Assembly: GCA_007117945.1 (NCBI GenBank)
Contig: SKTN01000102.1
Span: 1-5,394 of the forward strand
Direction of reading: 5' to 3'
DNA: 5,394 nucleotides
Source: Nitriliruptoraceae bacterium
GTDB lineage: Bacteria > Actinomycetota > Nitriliruptoria > Nitriliruptorales > Nitriliruptoraceae
In this document: one piece after another, positions 1 to 5,157 of the stretch
Numbering within the stretch: the first letter of the stretch is position 1
Layout: each line of letters starts with the position of its first letter
Made by a program: the position numbers and the translations under genes
The notes under the pieces: model-generated
Told to the model about the DNA's origin: nothing
The model's input: only the letters and a program-made list of their open reading frames with translations
Databases searched by the model: none

Positions 1-34
1 CAAGAGGCCAGAGGTTCGGATCCTCTACGCCCCA
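1..34 (+). tRNA. tRNA gene, 3' part only (isotype not readable)
   Basis: The first 34 bases fit the 3' third of a tRNA. CAAG would be the 3' side of the anticodon stem and AGGCC a five-base variable loop. A perfect T-stem follows, AGAGG (10-14) paired with CCTCT (22-26), around the loop TTCGGAT. ACGCCCC (27-33) would be the 3' acceptor strand, with A34 as discriminator. The 5' acceptor strand, predicted to be GGGGCGT, the D-arm and the anticodon lie outside the window, so the amino acid cannot be named. The loop has G where A58 is usual. The bases after the discriminator are CCC, so CCA appears not to be encoded. tRNA 3' ends are common integration targets, which matters because an excisionase relic lies nearby. 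Confidence 0.8.
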
Positions 35-45
35 CCCCCGTAGCA

Positions 46-63
46 CCCCGAACTCGCCCGGGG
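46..63 (+). terminator. Possible stem-loop terminator after the tRNA
   Basis: CCCCG (46-50) pairs with CGGGG (59-63) around an eight-base loop, starting 12 bases after the tRNA discriminator. An overlapping alternative is the near-palindrome CGCCC-G-GGGCG at 55-65. There is no T-run, which is common for high-GC actinobacterial terminators but weakens the call. Random GC-rich DNA makes such stems often. Confidence 0.3.
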
Positions 64-69
64 CGGTGA

Positions 70-109
70 TCCTGACAGGAGGAATCGACAGGAACGGTGG
101 GATCGTTCC
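70..109. other. Two short inverted repeats between tRNA and excisionase relic
   Basis: TCCTG-A-CAGGA occupies 70-80. GGAACG (91-96) and CGTTCC (104-109) form a perfect six-base stem around the seven-base loop GTGGGAT. Neither is followed by a T-tract. They could be protein-binding sites (for example recombinase arm or core sites of a former attachment region) or chance structure. No gene is supported in 35-193. Confidence 0.3.
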
Positions 110-113
110 CGTC

Positions 114-155
114 GGCGCGTCCACCAGCGACCAACGCTGTGCAGGCGCGTCCACC
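114..155 (+). repeat. 12-bp direct repeat, two copies 30 bp apart
   Basis: GGCGCGTCCACC occurs identically at 114-125 and 144-155, with 18 bases between copies. It lies in non-coding sequence downstream of both the tRNA and the excisionase relic. Paired direct repeats of this size near a tRNA are the kind of site bound by recombinase arm domains or excisionases, but that role is inferred from position only. Confidence 0.45.
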
Positions 156-193
156 CGTACCCCATGCAACATCGGGACGATCGTGCGGTGACC

Positions 194-398
194 TCACACG
201 GGAGACCATGCCGGTTCCTGGTCGGTGTGATCGGCGATGAACTCCTTGAGTGCGGAGCTCGCGATCCTGCGCGCCGTGCCGGTCGGCGCCGACGGCAGCC
301 CGCCGGCGTTGAGGAGCTCGTAGCTCGGAGCGGGAGATGCCGAGGTGCCGCGCGGCGTCGACGATGGTGAGCAGTTGCACGACCGTGGCGGTAGCCAT
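194..398 (-). pseudogene. Frameshifted excisionase-like helix-turn-helix protein
   Basis: From the ATG at 398 (minus strand) the frame reads M-A-T-A-T-V-V-Q-L-L-T-I-V-D-A-A-R-H-L-G-I-S-R-S-E-L. This matches the first half of the MerR-like HTH_17 domain of excisionase/BldC-type proteins. The second half (YELLNAGGLPS, then GTARRI, then SSALKEFIADH) is in another frame that ends at the TGA at 194-196. Restoring two bases near 322-324, most simply one CT of a CTCT run, joins the halves into about 69 residues, the usual family size. AGAAGG in a good purine-rich tract precedes the start. The APT stretch before GTARRI also departs from the VRI-type sequence common in the family, which suggests drift. 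Such proteins bend DNA to direct phage or ICE excision, or act as small regulators. As sequenced, the DNA-binding domain is interrupted. A sequencing error at this one site is possible. Confidence 0.7.
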
Positions 399-417
399 GA
401 GAGGTCCCTTCTCCGTG

Positions 418-458
418 GGATGCCAGGCGCGGATGCGTCAGGCAGTGGATGCCTGGCA
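418..458 (-). promoter_or_regulatory. Direct and inverted repeats upstream of the excisionase relic
   Basis: On the minus strand GCATCC occurs three times in direct orientation (plus-strand GGATGC at 418-423, 431-436 and 448-453). Each copy is preceded by a CTGCC or CGCC element, giving irregular units of 13 and 17 bases. The outer units also form an 8-bp inverted repeat, TGCCAGGC (421-428) and GCCTGGCA (451-458). The cluster lies about 20-60 bases upstream of the relic's ATG. HTH_17 proteins such as BldC bind direct repeats head-to-tail, so an autoregulatory or excision site is plausible. Binding is inference. Confidence 0.45.
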
Positions 459-587
459 GCGTCCGCGACGGGACTCACGAACGGCGCACAGCCACCTCTT
501 GCCCATCCAGTCGGGCCCGCTGTGAGGGCGTAGGATCACCGTCCGCCGCGCGCGTCCTCTGGTCGTGTGTGCGACTGGGCGCTGTGA

Positions 588-607
588 GGCCGCTCCGTCT
601 CTCGGCC
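588..607 (-). terminator. Possible stem-loop downstream of the leftward hydrolase operon
   Basis: GGCCG (588-592) pairs with CGGCC (603-607) around a ten-base loop, about 60 bases past the stop of the leftward hydrolase. There is no T-tract and the stem is short. Apart from this and the upstream repeats, I see no supported gene in 399-667; the frames open there are G/C-rich shadows. Confidence 0.22.
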
Positions 608-667
608 GTGTCACACGCTCGGGGTGGGCGTGGTGGTGCTGCGCCGGCGAACCTTGCCGAGGGCGCG

Positions 668-1597
668 TCAGGTCCGTTGGCGGTGCTGGAGGAGGTCGAT
701 GGTCGTGTCGAGGATGCGTCGCGCGTTGGTGTGGTGGACGAAGTGCGATCCTTCGACGACCTGGTAGGTCGCGTTGGGTCCCAGGCGCTGCAGGTGGTCG
801 CGCTGGTAGTCGTCGCCCATACGTTTCAGTGTGCCGGTGGGGACGAGCTTGAGGACCGGGATCGTGTCCGGGAACTTGAGCTGCATGACTTCGTGGATGT
901 TGTCGGGGAACCGGATGTTCTGGTCGATGACGGTGTCGTTGAGGGGTTGGTTCATGAACGTTCGGTAGTCGCCGATCTCCCGCGCCGTGTACCCGCGTTC
1001 GGTCCGGAGCAGGCGGGGTACGACGACCCTGTTGACGACGCGACCACCGCCGGTCATCTGGGGCACCTTGGCGAACTGGTCGACGAACGGAGGCACCCGT
1101 GCCGTCTCGACCGCTGAGGAGGTCGTGTCGAGCATGATGATGGCCGAGACCTCGTCGGGGTGCTGTGTCGCGTAGTACTCGCTGGTGATGCCGGAGGCGG
1201 AGTGGGGCATCAGCACGTAGGGCGGGGTGAGGCCGGCGTGGGAGAGGGCGGTCCGGATCTCGTGGGTGAGGTTCTCGTTGGTCCGGGGTGCTGCGGTGGT
1301 GTCGCTGTGTCCGGTCCCGAGCTCCTCGCTGCATGCGACGGTGAACCGTGTCGCGAGGAGCCGCATGAGCGGGCCGAAAGCCGCGCTGGGTAGTGGCACG
1401 CCTGCGCCGGCGAGCAGCACGACCGTCTCGTTGCCGTCACCGAGCGCAACGGCATGGACCTTACGTCCGTCGACGTCGACCAGCCGTCCGGTGGGTCGCA
1501 GGTGCTCGCGTTCACGTGGCAGCAGCCGTCGGGTCACGAGGTAGCCGAGGGTGTGTGCGGCCATGATCACGCCGACGATGATGCCGAAGGTGCGCAC
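668..1597 (-). CDS. Membrane-anchored alpha/beta hydrolase with PHSASG nucleophile elbow
   Basis: The protein has 309 residues and starts at GTG 1597, preceded by AGGAG at a suitable distance. Residues 3-22 (TFGIIVGVIMAAHTLGYLVT) form a hydrophobic segment followed by RRLL, suggesting an inner-membrane anchor with a cytoplasmic N-terminus or an uncleaved signal. The fold then follows the alpha/beta hydrolase order: strand VVLLAGAG (59-66, oxyanion region), EELGTGHSD (91-99), nucleophile elbow PHSASG with Ser133 (131-136), and GSHFVHH near the end with His285 the likely catalytic histidine. The elbow lacks both glycines of the usual G-x-S-x-G. I recall PHS-x-SG in some Gram-positive hydrolases, so this may be a subfamily trait. 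The strand before the expected acid reads IPVLKLVPTGT with no Asp; D262 or D263 are candidates. Substrate is unknown; esters or lactones are plausible. It is probably co-transcribed with the upstream hydrolase, whose extended frame overlaps its start. Confidence 0.88.
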   Translation of the reverse strand: MRTFGIIVGVIMAAHTLGYLVTRRLLPREREHLRPTGRLVDVDGRKVHAVALGDGNETVVLLAGAGVPLPSAAFGPLMRLLATRFTVACSEELGTGHSDTTAAPRTNENLTHEIRTALSHAGLTPPYVLMPHSASGITSEYYATQHPDEVSAIIMLDTTSSAVETARVPPFVDQFAKVPQMTGGGRVVNRVVVPRLLRTERGYTAREIGDYRTFMNQPLNDTVIDQNIRFPDNIHEVMQLKFPDTIPVLKLVPTGTLKRMGDDYQRDHLQRLGPNATYQVVEGSHFVHHTNARRILDTTIDLLQHRQRT

Positions 1598-2593
1598 GGC
1601 AGCTCTCCTGCTCCTCTCGCCCGGCGATCCTTCTGTGCCGGGCGGTGGTTCCGCCAGATCGAGCGTGTACGGCGGTCCGGGCGGTGGCCCAGGTGGTCAT
1701 CGTGTCCAGGACGCCGGGGTCGAGCGGTTGACCGGCCTTGACCTGCCTGCGGTACTCCGATGGGGCACCGACCCCTTCGGTGTGCCGGAGCACGTGGTTG
1801 ACCTGCGCGGGCCGGTGGGTCTCGAGCGGTGCGTGCGTCACGAGCGCACGCATCCGGTCGAGGTCGTCGGGGTTGACCTGCAGGTCGCGGTCGCCGGTGA
1901 GGGCGAGCACGGGCATGGCCAGGCGGGCGAGGTCGATGCTGGGGTCGTGGTCGAGGAAGCCTCGCAGCCATCCGGCGTTGAGACGTTGGCCCTGGACGCG
2001 GAGCACCGCCGCGTCGGTGCACGCACCTTGGTGAACAGCTTCGCTTGCGCGCGGTCCGGGGTCTGGCGGAGCACCCGGATGAGCGCCCGTGCGAGCGCCG
2101 GGAGGGTGGGAACGATCTTCGCTGCCTGCCAGCGCATCGTCACCTCCCCGGTCACTGCTGGCCCGGCGAGGATGCCCAGCCCGGCGAGGCTCGCATCGGC
2201 CACGGCGAGCGAGATCGCGTGGACCGCGCCCTCACTGTGGCCGATCACCAGCACCCGTGCCGGGTCGACCGACCGGTGGCGGCGCAGCACCGCGAGCGCG
2301 TCGACCGCGTCCTGGCGGGCGTCGTCGAGGGCGGTGGTGAGGAAGTCCCCGCCGCTGGCGCCGACCCCACGCTTGTCGTAGCGCAGCGACGCGATCCCAG
2401 CCTGAGCGAGGGCCGCCGCGAGCTCTCGGGTGACCACGAGCGCGAGCTTGGGGTGGTCGCTGTCACGATCGACCTCGCCGGAACCCACCAGCAGCAGGGC
2501 CGCAGGTACCGGCAGGTCGCCGTCGGGCAGCTCGAGGGTGCCGGCCAGCTCGACGCTGTCGGCAGCGGTGAAGGTGAACTCCTCGATGGCCAT
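1512..2593 (-). pseudogene. Alpha/beta hydrolase split by a one-base frameshift
   Basis: The first frame starts at ATG 2593 with GAGGAG seven bases upstream. It encodes about 192 good residues: strand AALLLVGSG then DRDSDHP (31-48; the GSG-x-x-DRD oxyanion signature of a lysophospholipase/S33-like hydrolase group), RYDKRGVGASGG (71-82), and the nucleophile elbow GHSEG with Ser120. After KLFTKVRA it turns into Arg/Ser/Thr-rich shadow sequence and stops at 1838. The continuation, DAAVLRVQGQRLNAGWLRGF, is in the -1 frame and holds the acid (TGDRDLQV) and the histidine (QVNHVLR). One missing base near 2016-2020 explains this, giving KVRA-TDAAVLRV when restored. No classical slippery heptamer is visible, so mutation or a sequencing error is likelier than programmed shifting. 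The second frame runs on to 1512, 86 bases into the next gene, and its Arg-rich last 45-50 residues do not look native. It sits first in the leftward operon, next to the divergent regulator. Confidence 0.8.
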
Positions 2594-2699
2594 GGCAGCT
2601 CCTCTGTCCCGAGGGTGGCATGGGGCTCGGACCCAACAACGTTCTCAGTAATGGGAACATTACGTACGGTGGGGGTGGCGGCCAGTGACAGGAGGGCTG
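2594..2699. promoter_or_regulatory. Divergent promoter region with operator-like inverted repeat
   Basis: This gap separates the leftward hydrolase start (2593) from the rightward regulator start (2700). Its middle (about 2631-2667) is clearly richer in A and T than anything nearby. It contains the inverted repeat GTAATG (2648-2653), GGAA, CATTAC (2658-2663), a 16-base site of the size bound by ArsR-like dimers. Nested around it are GTTC (2641-2644) with GAAC (2655-2658), and CGTACG (2663-2668). TAATGT on the minus strand and TACGTA on the plus strand could serve as -10 elements, but no convincing -35 partner lets me place either promoter. One operator here could control both directions. Confidence 0.6.
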
Positions 2700-3239
2700 A
2701 TGGGCGAGGGACACGCCACGGTGCTGCTCCACCCGGTTCGGCTGCGGATCCTGCAGGCAGCCCTCGGGCGGCAGGTGACCACTGCCACGCTGGCTGCGGC
2801 ACTGCCCGACGTGCCCACCGCGAGCCTGTACCGGCACGTCTCGGCCCTGCTCGACGCCGGCGTGCTGGAGGTGGTCGCCGAACGGGCCGTGCGGGGCGCC
2901 CACGAACGCACCCTGCAGGTCGTCCTGCCCGCAGCCTCGCTCGGCGCCGAGGACATCGCCGACCTGACCACCGACCAGCACCGGGACACCGTCACCGCGT
3001 TCCTCGCTGGCGTCCTCCAGGCAGCCACCGACTACCTCACGGCCCCCCGTAGCGATCCCGCCCACGACGGCTTCGGGTACCGGCAGGTCGCCCTGTGGGC
3101 CGACGACGAGGAACTGGCGGAGCTGACCGCCGCCCTACGCGAGATCCTCTCCGCCGCCGTCCGAGGCCTGCGCGAGGCACGCCGGCGACGTGTGCTGACC
3201 ACTGTGCTGCTCCCCGATCCGCCAGCCAGCCCGAGCTGA
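2700..3239 (+). CDS. ArsR-like winged-helix transcriptional regulator
   Basis: The protein has 179 residues. I chose ATG 2700 because AGGAGG (2690-2695) lies just upstream; an in-frame GTG at 2685 would add five residues but lacks a comparable binding site. Residues 9-22 (LLHPVRLRILQAAL) form the first helix typical of HTH_20/ArsR domains. TTATLAAALP (27-36) is the support helix and PTASLYRHVSALLDAGVLE (39-57) the recognition helix. VVAERAVRGAHERTLQVV (58-75) is the beta wing. The C-terminal half has helices at 92-115 (HRDTVTAFLAGVLQAATDYL) and 134-160 (ADDEELAELTAALREIL onward), ending in an Arg-rich strand RRRRVLTTVLLP. This layout is common in actinobacterial one-component regulators. No metal-binding Cys cluster is present (no Cys at all), so metal sensing is unlikely. 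It probably binds the divergent operator and controls itself and the leftward hydrolases; the ligand is unknown. Confidence 0.88.
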   Translation: MGEGHATVLLHPVRLRILQAALGRQVTTATLAAALPDVPTASLYRHVSALLDAGVLEVVAERAVRGAHERTLQVVLPAASLGAEDIADLTTDQHRDTVTAFLAGVLQAATDYLTAPRSDPAHDGFGYRQVALWADDEELAELTAALREILSAAVRGLREARRRRVLTTVLLPDPPASPS

Positions 3240-3425
3240 TCCACGCCGCGGCGAGCAGTCACCGAGGCCGGTAGGTGCGTCGGGGTGTGCGCCGTGTCGT
3301 TCGCTGTCGGGGAGCCGGCGGGCCCCTGCGCTCGCGGACGGCGAGTATGGGGAGGAAAGCGACGAGACAGCCCCTCGAAAGCCCAGCGCGCAACGATGCA
3401 GCTTCCCGACGCAGAGGAGCTGGTC
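3240..3425 (+). other. Intergenic region upstream of the membrane protein
   Basis: This stretch holds a perfect palindrome CGCCGCGGCG (3244-3253) just after the regulator stop, which may be a weak stem-loop terminator without a T-tract. GAGTATGG near 3341-3348 could contain a -10 element, but no matching -35 is clear. The membrane protein's frame stays open back to 3285, but the Arg/Gly/Ser-rich translation lacks the character of the rest and a strong ribosome binding site favours the start at 3426. Whether the regulator is co-transcribed with the next genes is undecided. Confidence 0.3.
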
Positions 3426-4310
3426 GTGTCGCGTCCCACCCGGCTCCTGATCCTCGTCGTGGTCGTCGGGCTGGGTGCGGCGCTGGACATCGGGCTCCAC
3501 ATGGTGACCGAGGACTTCCTGCCGCTCCCCGAGGGGTTCGTGGGGAGCCCTCTGGTGCAGCGCGTCGGGTTCGGTCCGGTCGCGGTGGTGTGGGCGGTGC
3601 TCGCGTTCTCTGGTCTGGCGCTGGTCTTCCTGGCCGTCGAGCGATACCTGACCGGCAGCGGCACGTCGAAGGGCCTGCGCTACGGCGTCGCGGTGGGGTT
3701 GCTGGTCCAGGTCGGGATGCTCGAAGGCGTCGCGATGTTCGGCAGCCACGTCGTCGACGAGTTCGTCGTCGGTGCCGCGGATGCGATCCCGATCGTCCTC
3801 ACCAGTTTCCTGCTCGGCCGCCTGCTGGCCAGCCAGGGCCCACCGCCCCCCCCACGGCCACCCGTCAGGCACCTCGTCCGGTGCGTCGTGGTGTTCGTGG
3901 TCGTGTTCACGGCCGGGCGGCTGACCGCCGCCGGTACGGGTCTGATCGACGCGGGCCTGGCGACCCGCCCGCTCGCGACCGTCACTTGGACCATCGCCAT
4001 GGGCGCTGCCATCGGGTGCGTCTTCCTGCTGCTGCGGGACGAGCCGAACGGCTCACGCACCCCGGGTCCTGCAGCGGTGGCCGTGGTCGGCGTGTTCGCG
4101 GTGAACTGGGCCCTGTTCATGCTGTTCGTCCCCCTGGTCTTCCCGGACGCGCTCGCCGACGTCGCGGTCCGCGTCGGTCTGGACATCGTCCTCGTCGCGG
4201 TCGCGGCCACCTGGACCGGTGCGTCCCGGCGCCGCAGCGGAGCTCTCGCATCGACCGACCACGCGGCTACGCACCAACCCACCAACGGCACGAGAACGGA
4301 GCTGCCATGA
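3426..4310 (+). CDS. Polytopic membrane protein of unknown family, two four-helix halves
   Basis: From GTG 3426 (GAGGAG at 3414-3419, six bases upstream) the product is 294 residues; an ATG at 3396 lacks a binding site. Hydrophobic segments fall near 7-26, 50-72, 86-104, 112-135, 150-168, 184-203, 215-240 and 245-263, so about eight membrane passes. The halves 1-135 and 150-263 look related: each has one helix, an extra-membrane stretch, a helix starting PVAVVW (51) or PLATVT (182), a charged loop, a helix with VQVGMLEGV or FAVNWALFM, then a last helix preceded by acidic residues. Glu100, His108, Asp111 and Glu112 in or beside the third and fourth segments are unusual polar residues that could be functional. 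A proline run (139-143, over an eight-C homopolymer at 3846-3853) links the halves. The C-terminal 30 residues are polar. The stop overlaps the next start as ATGA. I do not recognise the family; transport or membrane-substrate handling is possible. Confidence 0.85.
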   Translation: MSRPTRLLILVVVVGLGAALDIGLHMVTEDFLPLPEGFVGSPLVQRVGFGPVAVVWAVLAFSGLALVFLAVERYLTGSGTSKGLRYGVAVGLLVQVGMLEGVAMFGSHVVDEFVVGAADAIPIVLTSFLLGRLLASQGPPPPPRPPVRHLVRCVVVFVVVFTAGRLTAAGTGLIDAGLATRPLATVTWTIAMGAAIGCVFLLLRDEPNGSRTPGPAAVAVVGVFAVNWALFMLFVPLVFPDALADVAVRVGLDIVLVAVAATWTGASRRRSGALASTDHAATHQPTNGTRTELP

Positions 4311-5119
4311 ACACCACGCAACGCATCGCGGCGGCCGACGGCCTCCACCTCGAGGTCGCGACGGCCGGACCGTTGGACGCACCGGCGGTGCTGTTCGTCC
4401 ACGGCAACGGCCCCAACTGCCGGCAGTTCGCGCCGCAGTTCGAGCGCTTCGGCGACCGGTACCGGCTGATCGCGCCGTCGCTTCGCGGGCATGGCCGATC
4501 CGATCTGCCCGCCACGCCGAGCGTCGCTGACTTCACGATCGCCCGGCTCGCCGCTGACGTCGTCGCGGTCCTCGACCACCTCGAGGTCGATCGGGCGCAC
4601 CTCGTGGGCAACTCGCTGGGCGGGCTCATCGGGTTCGAGCTCGCCACGACCGTGCCGGAACGTCTCGCCACGCTGACCACCTACGGGACCACGGCGCAGC
4701 TGCGCTCCGGCGCCGCACTGGTGTGGACCTTGCGGGCCACGACCCGGGTGCTCGGCGCCAAGGGCGCGGGACGGCTGGGCGCGATGTCGGCGTCCGACCG
4801 CGAGGTTGGGCGGACCATCGCCGCGCTGATGGCGGAAGCGGACCCGCGTGCGCTGGGGTTCGTGTTCCAGAACATCGCCAACTACGACTACACCCGCGCC
4901 CTTCGGGACAGCACGGTCCCGTGGCTGCTGCTCCGCGGGAGCCTGGACCGCTCCATCAACCGGTCGCTCGGCTCCACGCTGGACGTCATCGAGGGCCGAG
5001 ACTGCGCCTGGCTCATCGACCTCGACGGGGCCGGCCACTTCGCCAACCTCGAACAGCCACGGGCCTTCGACACCGCCCTGGAACGCTTCCTCAGCCGCCA
5101 CATCCCCGCCACCGACTGA
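4307..5119 (+). CDS. Alpha/beta hydrolase (MhpC-like), complete catalytic triad
   Basis: The protein has 270 residues, the usual size for a single-domain alpha/beta hydrolase. It starts at ATG 4307 with GGAG (4298-4301) five bases upstream, and its start overlaps the stop of the membrane protein gene, so translation is probably coupled. The fold is easy to follow: strand AVLFVHGNG (27-35) with the HGNG oxyanion loop, RGHGRSD (60-66), nucleophile elbow GNSLGG with Ser103 (101-106), a helical cap region about 130-195, strand VPWLLLRGSLD with Asp214, and GAGHFANLEQP with His244. All three triad residues are therefore present. No signal peptide is visible, so it should act in the cytoplasm, perhaps at the membrane with its partner. 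The family includes ester, C-C and epoxide or halide-carbon hydrolases. Without the halide-binding or cap signatures being clear I cannot choose; an esterase or lactonase role is an inference. Confidence 0.93.
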   Translation: MNTTQRIAAADGLHLEVATAGPLDAPAVLFVHGNGPNCRQFAPQFERFGDRYRLIAPSLRGHGRSDLPATPSVADFTIARLAADVVAVLDHLEVDRAHLVGNSLGGLIGFELATTVPERLATLTTYGTTAQLRSGAALVWTLRATTRVLGAKGAGRLGAMSASDREVGRTIAALMAEADPRALGFVFQNIANYDYTRALRDSTVPWLLLRGSLDRSINRSLGSTLDVIEGRDCAWLIDLDGAGHFANLEQPRAFDTALERFLSRHIPATD

Positions 5120-5121
5120 GC

Positions 5122-5141
5122 GTCATCGCGCCGCGATTGAC
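5122..5141 (+). terminator. Stem-loop terminator after the hydrolase
   Basis: Starting three bases after the stop codon, GTCATCGC (5122-5129) pairs with GCGATTGAC (5133-5141) around the loop GCC. The stem has eight pairs with one bulged T at 5138. No T-run follows, as in many high-GC terminators. Position and strength make this the best terminator candidate in the window and suggest the membrane protein/hydrolase unit ends here. A palindromic binding site is the alternative. Confidence 0.5.
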
Positions 5142-5157
5142 TACCGCCGGCGGGACG

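Noticed and set aside
701..1132. GGTCGTGTCGAG at 701-712 and 1121-1132 as a possible regulatory repeat
   Set aside because: Both copies encode the same Leu-Asp-Thr-Thr peptide in the distal hydrolase, so shared codon use explains the match.
438..1334. Long open frame of 298 codons on the minus strand over the distal hydrolase
   Set aside because: Its Arg/Pro/His-rich translation is a shadow of the hydrolase in another frame, and it has no motif or ribosome binding site.
2012..2032. Programmed -1 frameshift site in the second hydrolase
   Set aside because: The bases before the junction (ACC AAG GTG CGT GCA) do not make an X-XXY-YYZ heptamer, and I see no convincing pseudoknot immediately downstream.
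2045..3052. Plus-strand open frame of 335 codons across the divergent promoter
   Set aside because: It reads antisense to the broken hydrolase and out of frame through the regulator; it crosses the AT-rich intergenic region and has no domain sequence.
3275..4306. Upstream extension that would lengthen the third hydrolase to 614 residues
   Set aside because: The extension is an Arg/Gly/Pro-rich shadow of the membrane protein frame; the hydrolase has its own GGAG site and ATG at 4307 and family-typical length from there.
3680..5101. Minus-strand open frame of 473 codons opposite the membrane protein and third hydrolase
   Set aside because: It lies antisense to two genes with clear motifs; its composition (Arg/Ala/Gly/Val, low complexity) reflects GC-skewed codon shadows.
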